A stretch of DNA of 58,190 nucleotides, from positions 1-58,190 of the forward strand of contig WTJY01000360.1 of NCBI GenBank assembly GCA_011524645.1. Reading direction: 5' to 3'. Below are positions 46,158 through 53,294 of the stretch, one piece after another. How positions within the stretch are numbered: position 1 is the stretch's first letter; every line of letters starts with the position of its first letter. The notes beneath the pieces were generated by a model, which worked only from the letters and a program-made list of their open reading frames with translations, ran no database searches and was not told the DNA's origin. The stretch comes from Anaerolineales bacterium (GTDB lineage Bacteria; Chloroflexota; Anaerolineae; Promineifilales; Promineifilaceae). Both the position numbers and the translations under genes were made by a program.

Positions 46158-46850
46158 TTACTCACTCGTCCCAGAAGTCAAGCCACGTACGACTTGATCA
46201 ATTTCCAACTGCAACGCTTCACGAAAGGTGTCGATCGGCACGGCTGTAGGGGTCGGTTCAGGGGTAAACACCTCAACCTCGACCACTTCGGCCGGATAAT
46301 CGGGCACCACAACATAATCAATATCTTCGGGGTCTGCTAAGACAAATCCCATTTGTTCCGCCCGCGTCTGCAAATAATCAAGCGTTTGTGCCTCCGCAAT
46401 CAAACGCTCCATTTGCCCATTTTCTCGCTTTAAATCGGCTAGATCATTTTGCAAAATTTGCACCCGTCGGCCGATTTCCGCCATACGACTCGCCTGAGCC
46501 AAATAAATCGTTCCGATTAGCGTACCGACGACTAAAATAATCCCCCAACCGAGCGCAACCTGTGCTTCAGACAGCTTTAGGAAACGGCGAATTTGCCCGC
46601 GCCAGCGGGGCAACGATTCACGCCATAGATCACGGGTTCCTTGTGTTGTCGTTTCCGGTTGTGGGTCACTTTCGACAGCCTCTTCGTCAGTCGTCTCTAT
46701 TTCTTCTATTGATTCGCTTTCGGGTTCGCTTTCATCGCGTGTATCAATAGGTAACGAGCCCGAAGAAATCACACGTGGGGTGGTCTCTTCAGCGGCCGTT
46801 TCTTCAACGTCTTCCGGCTGTTCGTCCTCATTAGGTATGTCTTCCATCAT
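46158..46850 (-). CDS. FtsL/DivIC-like septum protein
   Basis: A 230-residue bitopic protein. An unusually long acidic cytoplasmic N-terminus (about 75 residues, mostly Glu, Asp, Ser, Thr, Pro) and a basic RRFLKLS patch precede a single membrane helix (about 97-118). A coiled coil with heptad-like spacing (MAEIGRRVQILQNDLADLKR and following) comes next, then a short beta region and a Pro-Thr linker. The position between rsmH and ftsI and the helix-plus-coiled-coil plan are those of FtsL, but the YLQTRAEQMGFV segment also matches the DivIC/FtsB family, so I leave the symbol blank. Confidence 0.8.
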   Translation of the reverse strand: MMEDIPNEDEQPEDVEETAAEETTPRVISSGSLPIDTRDESEPESESIEEIETTDEEAVESDPQPETTTQGTRDLWRESLPRWRGQIRRFLKLSEAQVALGWGIILVVGTLIGTIYLAQASRMAEIGRRVQILQNDLADLKRENGQMERLIAEAQTLDYLQTRAEQMGFVLADPEDIDYVVVPDYPAEVVEVEVFTPEPTPTAVPIDTFREALQLEIDQVVRGLTSGTSE

Positions 46851-46859
46851 GAGATTGGT

Positions 46860-47798
46860 CTACTTATCCTCAGCTTTCTTGGCAATTTTTTCCGCCACAC
46901 GGAGCTTCGCACTCCGACTACGTGGATTCGCGGCAACTTCGGCCGCGCTAGGGGCGAGCGGTTTACGGGTAATTCGCTTCAACACGATATGGCTCTCATC
47001 GACATGTAACACATGGCTGGGCACATTGTAATAAGGGTCGCTTAATTCCCGCATAAAATGTTTTACGATCCGGTCTTCAAGCGAGTGGAAGCTAATAATC
47101 GCCAAACGGCCGCCCGGCCGAAGCAGATCCACGGCTGCGCGTAGCCCGCGTTCTAGCTCGTCCAACTCCCCATTGACCGCAATGCGTAGTGCTTGAAAAA
47201 TCTTGGTAGCGGGATGAATCTTTTTCTTGCCCCGAGGCAATTTAACCACCCGCTTGATAAGGTCCGCCAGCTCTTTCGTGGTATAAAGTGGCCGGTTTTC
47301 CACGATGATACGGGCCAACTTACGGCTCAATCGCTCCTCCCCATAGCGAAAGAAAATATCCGCCAGTTCATCGGCCGACCAGCTATTGATCAAGTGCGCG
47401 GCCGTTTTCGTCTGGCGCATGTCAAACCGCATATCGAGTGGGGCATCGTACCGAAAAGAAAATCCCCGCTCGGGGTTATCCAACTGGCGCGAAGACAAGC
47501 CCAGATCCATCAAAATACCGTCAACCTGAGCAAATCCTTTTTGCGGCGCCACCTCCCCCATCGAGCCATAGCTGGCATGGGCAAAACGAACTTGCTCCCC
47601 ATAATCAATCAGTTGTTTACTGGCAAAATCGATCGCTTCGGCATCCCAATCAAACGCCAGCACGCGGCCGCCTCGCTCCATAATACCGGCCGTATGCCCC
47701 CCAGCACCCAACGTTCCATCAATGTAAAGTAGGTTTTCGCGTATGTTTAGCGCATCTAGCGCTTCTTCATATAAGACGGAAATGTGTTCGTTGGTCAT
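46860..47798 (-). CDS. rsmH: 16S rRNA (cytosine1402-N4)-methyltransferase RsmH
   Basis: A 312-residue SAM-dependent methyltransferase (MraW) acting on C1402 of 16S rRNA. HISVLYEEALDAL at the start, DGTLGAGGHTAGIM as the SAM loop, FDWDAEAIDFA for the ribose-binding acidic residue, GILMDLGLSSRQLDNPERGF, and later IISFHSLEDRIVKHFM, all highly conserved in RsmH. Normal length. Standard second gene of dcw clusters, 9 bp before the ftsL-like gene and 193 bp after mraZ. Confidence 0.97.
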   Translation of the reverse strand: MTNEHISVLYEEALDALNIRENLLYIDGTLGAGGHTAGIMERGGRVLAFDWDAEAIDFASKQLIDYGEQVRFAHASYGSMGEVAPQKGFAQVDGILMDLGLSSRQLDNPERGFSFRYDAPLDMRFDMRQTKTAAHLINSWSADELADIFFRYGEERLSRKLARIIVENRPLYTTKELADLIKRVVKLPRGKKKIHPATKIFQALRIAVNGELDELERGLRAAVDLLRPGGRLAIISFHSLEDRIVKHFMRELSDPYYNVPSHVLHVDESHIVLKRITRKPLAPSAAEVAANPRSRSAKLRVAEKIAKKAEDK

Positions 47799-47855
47799 GA
47801 GAAAGCAAAAAAACTTGAGAAATGAAAAATAAATAACGGCCGTATAAATACCAAA

Positions 47856-47985
47856 GTATGATTGATGAAATATGAAAAAAAAGGTCCACCTGCAATCCGA
47901 CTTGCAAAGATGAGTTCATACTTCACATCCCATACTTTATATTTTTTCAAATTCGGACATTTTTATATTTCATATTCCTGAGGGT
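47856..47985. repeat. AGTATG-type repeat element in the mraZ-rsmH gap
   Basis: AGTATGATTGATGAAATATG near 47861 and, in the other direction, CATACTTCACATCCCATAC near 47921 and TTTATATTTCATATTCC near 47962 give several GAAATATGAAA-type words in both orientations. Similar to the element at 42906-42970. One CGGCCG copy (about 47838) lies just beside it. Confidence 0.45.
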
Positions 47986-47991
47986 TTCGTT

Positions 47992-48417
47992 CTAGATCCC
48001 TAGATCACCCCAGCGTGTCGCATCGTCATTGTTTTCGATGCTCTCTTTAATTTTGGCCCACTCGCTCGTCGACCAAATTTCGAGCGAGCTAAACATCCCC
48101 GCGATAACTACTTCGCCCTCAATACCAGCGAATTCGCGTAAATAAGCAGGAATCAAAATTCTTCCTTGGCGATCCGGTTCAATATCAACCGCACCAGAAA
48201 AAACGCGCCGACGGAAATCACGAACCCGCTGATCAGAGATCGGCCGAGCCAAAATATCTTTTGCCACCGCTTTCCATTCTTCCATGGGATAAACAGCCAA
48301 ATTGCGATCAAGCCCACGTGTCACGACCAAACCGGCCGCCAACTCCCCACGAAACTTCGCGGGGACAGTAAGCCGACCTTTATCATCAATGGTGTGGGTA
48401 TATTCGCCAAGAAACAT
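47992..48417 (-). CDS. mraZ: Transcriptional regulator MraZ
   Basis: A 141-residue AbrB-fold protein with two DxxxR-type half-domains: MFLGEYTHTIDDKGRLTVPA at the start and VDIEPDRQGRILIPAYLREF in the second half, both with the DNA-contacting Asp-x-x-Gly-Arg pattern. The ATG at 48417 gives the conserved start; the frame runs on 44 codons upstream, but that part overlaps the promoter and boxes and is not coding. MraZ rings bind repeated GTGGG boxes in their own promoter and repress the dcw cluster; four such boxes are present at 48501-48540. Confidence 0.95.
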   Translation of the reverse strand: MFLGEYTHTIDDKGRLTVPAKFRGELAAGLVVTRGLDRNLAVYPMEEWKAVAKDILARPISDQRVRDFRRRVFSGAVDIEPDRQGRILIPAYLREFAGIEGEVVIAGMFSSLEIWSTSEWAKIKESIENNDDATRWGDLGI

Positions 48418-48500
48418 GTGTTTTCGCTTGCAGAGAAATAGAACATTTGTTTCAAATCCCCCATTTGGGATCAATTTTGGAGCCAAAGTTCGGTTTTTCG

Positions 48501-48540
48501 CCCCACTTTGTCCCACTTTTCTCCACTTTTCCCCCAAAGT
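48501..48540 (-). promoter_or_regulatory. Four MraZ boxes at 10-bp period
   Basis: On the minus strand four consecutive 10-mers begin TTGGG/GTGG-like: 48540-48531 (ACTTTGGGGG), then 48530-48521, 48520-48511 and 48510-48501, with GTGGA, GTGGG and GTGGGG cores spaced exactly 10 bp. This matches the known MraZ operator of repeated TGGG(N) boxes on one helix face. The array covers the predicted start point of the dcw transcript, fitting repression by MraZ. Confidence 0.85.
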
Positions 48541-48566
48541 ATACAACAAACCCCAAGCAGTGTGAA
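48538..48566 (-). promoter_or_regulatory. dcw (mraZ) promoter
   Basis: TTCACA (48566-48561), 17-bp spacer, TATACT (48543-48538) on the minus strand, one mismatch each from the sigma-70-type consensus. Transcription from about 48531 falls within the first MraZ boxes and leaves a leader of about 115 bases before the mraZ ATG. Confidence 0.75.
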
Positions 48567-48667
48567 GCCTAGCTCATAAATACTGAGTGTAAACAACTTG
48601 GTCTACGAGGTTCATCTTACCCGTAAAAATCGCGACATTCCGACCGCTTGTGATTAAAATAGTCGCT

Positions 48668-49477
48668 ATGTCTGAAATCAAAATCTCTCAACTCAGTATC
48701 TATCCAATCAAATCAACGACCGGTATCTCTGTAGAATCGGCCGTGGTTGAACCCCGTGGGCTACAATATGACCGTCGCTGGGGTGTGTTTGATCGCAGTG
48801 GACAAGTCATCACGGCACGCGACTTTCCACAATTGCTAGGCGTAAAAACGACCATAACGGCCGAAGGTTTACAAATCATCGCCGGAGCGGACAGTTTTAC
48901 CGTTCCGTTTACACCATCAAATGACACATTACAAGATATTCGTGTCTTTAGTGAAGAGACCGCAGGGGTTGAAGTTAATTCGGCTCTGAGTGATTGGTTC
49001 TGTGAATATCTGCAAACCCATTGTCGCCTCTTATATATGAACAGTGCCAGCCATCGGCCGGTAGCCACCAAGCGAGGTGGTCAATTTGGCGATGTGGTCA
49101 GCTATGCCGACGAGTGTCCCATTTTGCTGATTTCAGAAGCGAGTTTGGCAGACTTAAACGGCCGTCTTGAAACCCCTGTCACGATGGCCCATTTCCGCCC
49201 CAATATCGTGGTCTCTGGGTGCGCACCTTTTGCGGAAGACCAATGGTCGGCCGTGCAGATCGGCGAAACCACTTATGATGTCGTACAAACTTGTAAACGA
49301 TGTGTCTTTACTACCATCGATCCGATTACCCAACAAAAATCCCCCACACAAGAACCGCTTCGTACGCTGACCACCTATCGCCAGTGGGATAAAGGTATCC
49401 ATTTCGGGGTTCACCTGATACCGCGTCAAACCGGCACGATTCATACAGATCAAACGATTACAGTCACAAATAAATAG
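48668..49477 (+). CDS. MOSC domain-containing protein (molybdenum-cofactor sulfurase-like)
   Basis: A 269-residue protein from the ATG at 48668 (an in-frame GTG lies six codons up). The N-terminal beta-barrel (residues 1-115) starts with ISQLSIYPIKSTTGISV and RRWGVFDRSG. The MOSC domain follows with FRPNIVV and the Cys cluster TCKRCVFTTIDP near 208, where the cysteine can hold a persulfide or the molybdenum cofactor. Stand-alone MOSC proteins carry sulfur to metal cofactors or detoxify N-hydroxylated bases (YiiM/mARC-like). The reaction here is not determined. Divergent from mraZ; the gap of about 100 bp beyond the dcw promoter must hold its own promoter. Confidence 0.88.
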   Translation: MSEIKISQLSIYPIKSTTGISVESAVVEPRGLQYDRRWGVFDRSGQVITARDFPQLLGVKTTITAEGLQIIAGADSFTVPFTPSNDTLQDIRVFSEETAGVEVNSALSDWFCEYLQTHCRLLYMNSASHRPVATKRGGQFGDVVSYADECPILLISEASLADLNGRLETPVTMAHFRPNIVVSGCAPFAEDQWSAVQIGETTYDVVQTCKRCVFTTIDPITQQKSPTQEPLRTLTTYRQWDKGIHFGVHLIPRQTGTIHTDQTITVTNK

Positions 49478-49519
49478 TCACGACAAGATCATACTATCTA
49501 TCCTTGTCGTGACTATTTA
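49471..49519 (+). terminator. Hairpin terminator of the MOSC gene
   Basis: A perfect 17-bp stem (49471-49487 with 49503-49519), 15-base loop. The TAG stop codon lies inside the left arm. The following T-tract is weak (ATTTATAG), so it may stall or protect the 3' end rather than terminate efficiently. Confidence 0.65.
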
Positions 49520-49611
49520 TAGTTCTCTTATGTAAGGTTTCTATCCTATTCCCCATCAATAAGATAACAACGAAAACAAACAAGCGACTCGCTCGATAAC
49601 AAGGAAACATC

Positions 49612-49932
49612 ATGCTTAACAACATTTTCAACAAAAAAACAGAACGTTCATCTGACCAACAAGCCACGATTGATTCACAAACCGCATCGCTCGCCCTATA
49701 CCATTTTCAATCATGCCCTTTTTGCGCCCGTGTGCGCAATGCGATTGACGGCATGAACCTCAATATCGAGCAGCGCGATATCCAGATCGACGCACAACAT
49801 CGTCAAGCTCTATTGGCCGGTGGCGGCAAGACGCAAGTCCCTGCTCTGCAAATCACCCATGATGATGGCACGGTCGAATGGATGTATGAATCGATGGACA
49901 TCATCAATTATCTCAAGAAACGTTTCGTCTAA
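49612..49932 (+). CDS. Glutaredoxin-family thiol oxidoreductase
   Basis: A 106-residue protein. After about 28 polar residues the glutaredoxin fold begins LALYHFQSCPFCARVRNAID with the CPFC active site near 35-38. KTQVPALQI supplies the cis-Pro of the glutathione site, and the C-terminal helix is DIINYLKKRF. It should reduce disulfides or glutathionylated proteins in the cytoplasm; Chloroflexota may use another low-molecular thiol. AAGGAAACATC precedes the ATG. It has its own terminator 36 bp downstream. The charged N-terminal extension is slightly longer than usual. Confidence 0.88.
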   Translation: MLNNIFNKKTERSSDQQATIDSQTASLALYHFQSCPFCARVRNAIDGMNLNIEQRDIQIDAQHRQALLAGGGKTQVPALQITHDDGTVEWMYESMDIINYLKKRFV

Positions 49933-49968
49933 AGTTTTTCAAACGACCATTCTCTTTTTTCTCCTTAC

Positions 49969-50004
49969 AAGCGCACCTATTTATGATGGGTGCGCTTTTT
50001 TTGT
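49969..50004 (+). terminator. Rho-independent terminator after the glutaredoxin gene
   Basis: A 9-bp perfect stem (AAGCGCACC 49969-49977 with GGTGCGCTT 49989-49997), 11-base loop, then a run of seven T and TTTG. Classic form on the plus strand. Confidence 0.88.
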
Positions 50005-50119
50005 TTGTGTGTAAAGGTAAATAGGTAAATAAACATAGTTGCTCAATTCCCCATTTTGTTCAACAATAACGAGAAGCTTACACCACACAAATTTCGCAAA
50101 ATCAATAGGACTATCCTTT

Positions 50120-51112
50120 ATGAAAGATTTAATCAAAAAATTGACAGAAGCCTACGGCCCTTCCGGCTTTGAAGATGGTATCCGTGACATGGTTCGCGCT
50201 GAAATCGAAGGGCATGTGGATGAATTGTCGGTCGATGCGATGGGAAATCTAGTCGCCTTCAAAAAGGGGGATGGCACCGGCCGTAAAGTCATGATCGCCG
50301 CCCATCTCGATGAAATCGGCGTCATGGTGACCCATATCACCGAAAAAGGGTATCTACGTTTCACTAATATCGGTGGGGTTCACGCCAAAACACTACTCGG
50401 TAGCCGCGTGCAGTTCGCCGATGGCACAATCGGTGTCATTTACAGTGACAAAAATGGTGATCGGCACAAAGTGCTCCCTATCGACAAACACTATATCGAT
50501 GTGGGTGCAAGCAGCCGAGAAGATTGCCCTGTCCAAGTCGGAGACGCAGCCGGATTTGTCGATACCTTCTTCGAAAATGGCAACCGCATTGTGGCAAAAT
50601 CGATGGACGACCGAATCGGTGTCGTCATGGGGATTGAAATTCTACGGGCAGGCTACCGGCCGATGCATGATCTCTACATGGTGTTTAGTGTGCAAGAGGA
50701 AGTCGGGGTTCGTGGTGCTCAAGCGGCCGCCAATTATATTCAACCAGAGGTCGGTATCGCTATCGATGTGACCTCAACCGGCGATATGCTCAACGGCCCA
50801 GAAATGGCGGTCGATCTCGGTAAAGGGCCAGCCATTAAAGCGAAAGACAGCGGCATGATTTCACATGTTGGATTGGTTCGCCTCATGAAAAAACGGGCGG
50901 CAGATGCCGGTATTCCTTATCAAATTGAGGTGTTGGTGGGTGGCTCGACTGATGCACGAGCCATGCAATTGGCAGGCCCCGGTAGTATCGCAGGCTGTGT
51001 TTCTGTCCCTTGCCGGTATGTCCACTCCCGCAGTGAAACGGCCGATATCCGCGATGTCGAAAACGGAATTAAGCTATTCCGTGAAATCTTAACCAAGCCT
51101 ATCGACCTATAG
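50120..51112 (+). CDS. M42-family metallopeptidase (FrvX/cellulase-M type)
   Basis: A 330-residue cytoplasmic aminopeptidase of the TET/M42 family that releases N-terminal residues using two metal ions. The ATG at 50120 gives the normal MKDLIKKLTEAYGPSGFEDG start; the frame is open 27 codons further up. Metal and catalytic residues: His and Asp in IAAHLDEIGVM, Asp in AKSMDDRIGVVM, the Glu pair in VQEEVGVRGA, Asp in AIDVTSTGD, His in RYVHSRSE. The regulatory beta-domain is inserted between the first two metal sites. M42 enzymes usually form large tetrahedral dodecamers. Stands alone between a terminator and the convergent YtxH gene. Confidence 0.93.
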   Translation: MKDLIKKLTEAYGPSGFEDGIRDMVRAEIEGHVDELSVDAMGNLVAFKKGDGTGRKVMIAAHLDEIGVMVTHITEKGYLRFTNIGGVHAKTLLGSRVQFADGTIGVIYSDKNGDRHKVLPIDKHYIDVGASSREDCPVQVGDAAGFVDTFFENGNRIVAKSMDDRIGVVMGIEILRAGYRPMHDLYMVFSVQEEVGVRGAQAAANYIQPEVGIAIDVTSTGDMLNGPEMAVDLGKGPAIKAKDSGMISHVGLVRLMKKRAADAGIPYQIEVLVGGSTDARAMQLAGPGSIAGCVSVPCRYVHSRSETADIRDVENGIKLFREILTKPIDL

Positions 51113-51122
51113 TCTCCCCCAA

Positions 51123-51176
51123 AGTGGTCCAATTTAGCATAGTGTCAATTAAATCGGACAAACAAACTGGACCACT
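51123..51176. repeat. Inverted repeat between convergent genes
   Basis: AGTGGTCCA (51123-51131) and TGGACCACT (51168-51176), perfect 9-bp arms separated by 36 AT-rich bases. It sits between the M42 peptidase and the YtxH gene, where a shared terminator would be expected, but the T-tract is missing. Confidence 0.5.
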
Positions 51177-51188
51177 CAATTGAGCCTA

Positions 51189-51419
51189 CTACACTCTTTT
51201 ATCTGAATCAATTTGAATGCCCAGCAAACCCGCCTCTTGACGGAGTCGGCTTTCTGTCGCTTCCCGTTCACGCTTCGCCTCTTCAAAGACTTGATCGATC
51301 CGGCCGCGTACCTCTTTCTGCATTTGTTCTCCAGATGCCGGTGTATATAGTAGAGCCAACACAGCCCCAACAGCCAAACCACACAAAATCCCGACCCAAA
51401 AACTCATTAATTTCTTCAT
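51189..51419 (-). CDS. YtxH-domain small membrane protein
   Basis: A 76-residue protein with one N-terminal glycine-rich membrane helix (FWVGILCGLAVGAVLALL), then the YtxH hallmark YTPASGEQMQKEVRGRIDQV and a charged helix to the end. YtxH proteins are small general-stress-related membrane proteins of unknown mechanism. A single-gene unit converging on the M42 peptidase; a TATAAT lies upstream at 51465-51470. Confidence 0.85.
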   Translation of the reverse strand: MKKLMSFWVGILCGLAVGAVLALLYTPASGEQMQKEVRGRIDQVFEEAKREREATESRLRQEAGLLGIQIDSDKRV

Positions 51420-51464
51420 AGCAATACTCTTCTATCACGATGTTCTATAAACAAGGACAGCGAC

Positions 51465-51470
51465 ATTATA
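51465..51470 (-). promoter_or_regulatory. Possible -10 element (TATAAT) for the YtxH gene
   Basis: Perfect TATAAT on the minus strand, 51470 to 51465, giving a start point near 51458 and a leader of about 40 bases. No good -35 at 16-18 bp; TTGCCC lies at 19 bp. Confidence 0.4.
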
Positions 51471-51541
51471 ACACTCACCGGCTCAAACAGGGCAATTTGT
51501 CTACTCCTTTCAGATTTGGTGGGAGTTGATCAATTAATGGT

Positions 51542-51610
51542 TGTCATTCCCACGAAGGTGGGAATCCAACTCTATTTGAGCGGTGGATCCCCGCCTACGC
51601 GGGGATGACA
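51542..51610. repeat. REP/MITE-like element with paired hairpins
   Basis: Begins TGTCATTCCC and ends GGGGATGACA (9 of 10 complementary) and contains two hairpins, ATTCCCAC/GTGGGAAT and TCCCCGC/GCGGGGA. This TCATTCCCGCGAA / CTACGCGGGGATGACA pattern is common between genes in many bacterial phyla, so it is probably a widespread mobile palindrome rather than a local feature. Confidence 0.75.
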
Positions 51611-51732
51611 GCCCTGTAAATCGACTATTTTTGAACGATTTATGCTTATCCCACCAAATTCGGCAGTATCAGCAATTTGTGAGGCGATTTGTATCCCCCA
51701 TCAAGAAACCGAAAATTTGTTCGAAAAAACAA

Positions 51733-51885
51733 TTGACACAACAGAACACGTGTGCTACTCTCTAGATCAGAACACCCGTTCGAAATGTTCTATAGAGATC
51801 AGACCTCTTCAGGGCCAAATGGACCGCCAAACCCAATCCTCTCTTTTCACCTGAGAGGTCATCTCTTTCTCTTTCTTTTTCGTAA
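51733..51885 (+). ncRNA. Candidate small RNA or attenuated leader
   Basis: A near-perfect promoter: TTGACA (51733-51738), 17 bp, TACTCT (51756-51761) preceded by TGC. Downstream, GACCTCTTCAGG (51802-51813) can pair with CCTGAGAGGTC (51850-51860), and the same right arm can instead pair with CCTCTC (51838-51843) in a tighter hairpin. A T-rich tract follows (51861-51884). Two exclusive folds sharing one arm suggest either an attenuator for the membrane-protein gene at 52043 or a free-standing RNA of about 115 bases. No known RNA family recognised. Confidence 0.4.
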
Positions 51886-52042
51886 TTATTTAGCTGTGGT
51901 TCACTTTATTTTTCACCCACTCATGAGGAAAGGTTGGGGGAAATTTATTAAACAACCATCTCTCCATATTTGAGCATATGGGTTTAGGCATTGGCTGAAT
52001 ATTTACTCTTTTTCTAGGTGCAGATAGCACATTGAGGACACA

Positions 52043-52942
52043 ATGGCAGTGAGGAATATTTTTTCAAGGAAAGGAAAAAGGCGCAGCAACAAACAGAGCA
52101 TCCTTAATCGAATTGCAACGCAGGTCGGGGCACAAGACCCTCGCCATGTGGTCATCGGTATTATTCTACTTACCGCATTGATCGCTTTCGAAATTTTTAA
52201 CTTTGATACGACCCGTTATGCCTTAAACAGTTTATTGGGTGAAATCACATTTGTCCGTCTGAGCTGGGCAACTATTTTAGCGATCGCTTTTTGTGCGATC
52301 GACTTTGCGGGGCTTGCCCGCTTGTTTACTCCACAAAAAGGGGAAGATGAACCGAAGGAAGTTTGGTATTTAATGGGGGCTTGGTTACTCGGGGCCACCA
52401 TGAATGCGGTAATGACATGGTGGGCGGTATCCATCACACTATTGAACCATCAATACTTGGGGAATGAAATTCTTGATCGTGAGCAGCTCTTGCGTTTCGT
52501 CCCGATTTTTGTTGCGGTTCTCGTTTGGTTAACACGCATCCTGTTTATCGGTTCTATCACCGTTGCCGGTGAGCATATGTTTGATTTTCATGGTACAGCA
52601 GACACCGCAAACGGCAAAGCGAAAGGGAAAACAACCCCGCGCAAGCCAAACAATCAAACCGGTTCTAACCGTAATACGGCCAACAACTCCAATCGTCGCC
52701 CACGGCCGGCCGGTGCCATGAGCTTTAGTGAAGGACCCAATGCTTATCACCAACCGGTCAACGAGCCATCTCCACCATATAACAATCAAGGCTATGGCAT
52801 GTACGCATCTTCGCCCGAACCGGTTCGTCAAGAGCGGTCACACAGTGCTCCCCCCACGAGTCGGGTACGCCGCCGTCCACCATCAATTAATGGGGTCAGC
52901 CGTGGCATGCCAAATTCAGGTATGCATGCGAAAGGCAAATAG
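52043..52942 (+). CDS. Uncharacterised membrane protein with disordered C-terminus
   Basis: A 299-residue protein. A basic N-terminus (about 35 residues) is followed by four hydrophobic helices: IGIILLTALIAFEIF, SWATILAIAFCAIDFAG, MGAWLLGATMNAVMTW and VPIFVAVLVWLTRILF. Then comes a 110-residue low-complexity tail rich in Asn, Pro, Ser and Arg. No family recognised. GAGGA lies five bases before the ATG. It is 352 bp upstream of a membrane-bound lytic transglycosylase that has the same style of disordered tail, so the two could form a wall-associated complex (inference only). The first half lies in a CGGCCG-poor stretch. Confidence 0.75.
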   Translation: MAVRNIFSRKGKRRSNKQSILNRIATQVGAQDPRHVVIGIILLTALIAFEIFNFDTTRYALNSLLGEITFVRLSWATILAIAFCAIDFAGLARLFTPQKGEDEPKEVWYLMGAWLLGATMNAVMTWWAVSITLLNHQYLGNEILDREQLLRFVPIFVAVLVWLTRILFIGSITVAGEHMFDFHGTADTANGKAKGKTTPRKPNNQTGSNRNTANNSNRRPRPAGAMSFSEGPNAYHQPVNEPSPPYNNQGYGMYASSPEPVRQERSHSAPPTSRVRRRPPSINGVSRGMPNSGMHAKGK

Positions 52943-52983
52943 CTGTTTCGTCGGGGTAAACTAATGTGATCTCTCTAAACAAC

Positions 52984-53111
52984 GCTTTATCGGAAACAAT
53001 CTTGTATCAACCGTTTAAATCGTGATAAAAGATAGAGATCGAAAAACGATCTCAGCCAAGATTCCTCTCTATCCCTATCTTTCATCTCTATCCCTCTATT
53101 TCCGATAAAGC
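52984..53111. repeat. MITE-like element, copy B (best preserved)
   Basis: Perfect 13-bp terminal inverted repeats, GCTTTATCGGAAA (52984-52996) and its complement (53099-53111), enclosing 102 bp. The inside contains a small hairpin (AGATCG/CGATCT) and CTATCCCTATC / CATCTCTATCCC words. Two relatives lie at 56134-56251 and 41783-41911. No ORF. No clear target-site duplication. Confidence 0.7.
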
Positions 53112-53294
53112 TTACTAAGTAAGACCATAAATCGATTGCCCTCACAGCACAATATGACCAAAATTGTGTAAAAAGAAAAGCGGCTCTAGCATAGCCCTCG
53201 ACGTTTGTTTTAGATAACATACTTCGGGGGTTTTGCTAGTCAGTGCCACAACAACTAGTCGCAGTTGTTGATTATCCTAACAGGTGTAAATGTT

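Larger units (their letters stand above)
51420..52042. other. 620-bp gene-free region
   Basis: Contains the YtxH promoter, a REP/MITE-like element (51542-51610), a candidate small RNA with a strong promoter (51733-51885) and a degenerate CCTCATGAGG-type repeat near 51920. Short frames across it look non-coding. No CGGCCG between about 51306 and 52704. Confidence 0.6.

Noticed and set aside
48418-48549. 44-codon N-terminal extension of MraZ
   Set aside because: It covers the promoter and MraZ boxes; MraZ always starts at the MFLGEY-type motif.
51770-51800. tRNA gene suggested by a GTTCGAA word
   Set aside because: No acceptor or anticodon stem can be formed around it.
51642-51854. 70-codon ORF in the 51.6-51.9 kb gap
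   Set aside because: Runs through the promoter and hairpin of the candidate RNA, no ribosome site, no family features.
51768-51885. T-box riboswitch (a TGGACCGCC stretch resembles the T-box core)
   Set aside because: The leader is too short, lacks a specifier stem and the core is one base short; the downstream gene is not an aminoacyl-tRNA or amino-acid gene.
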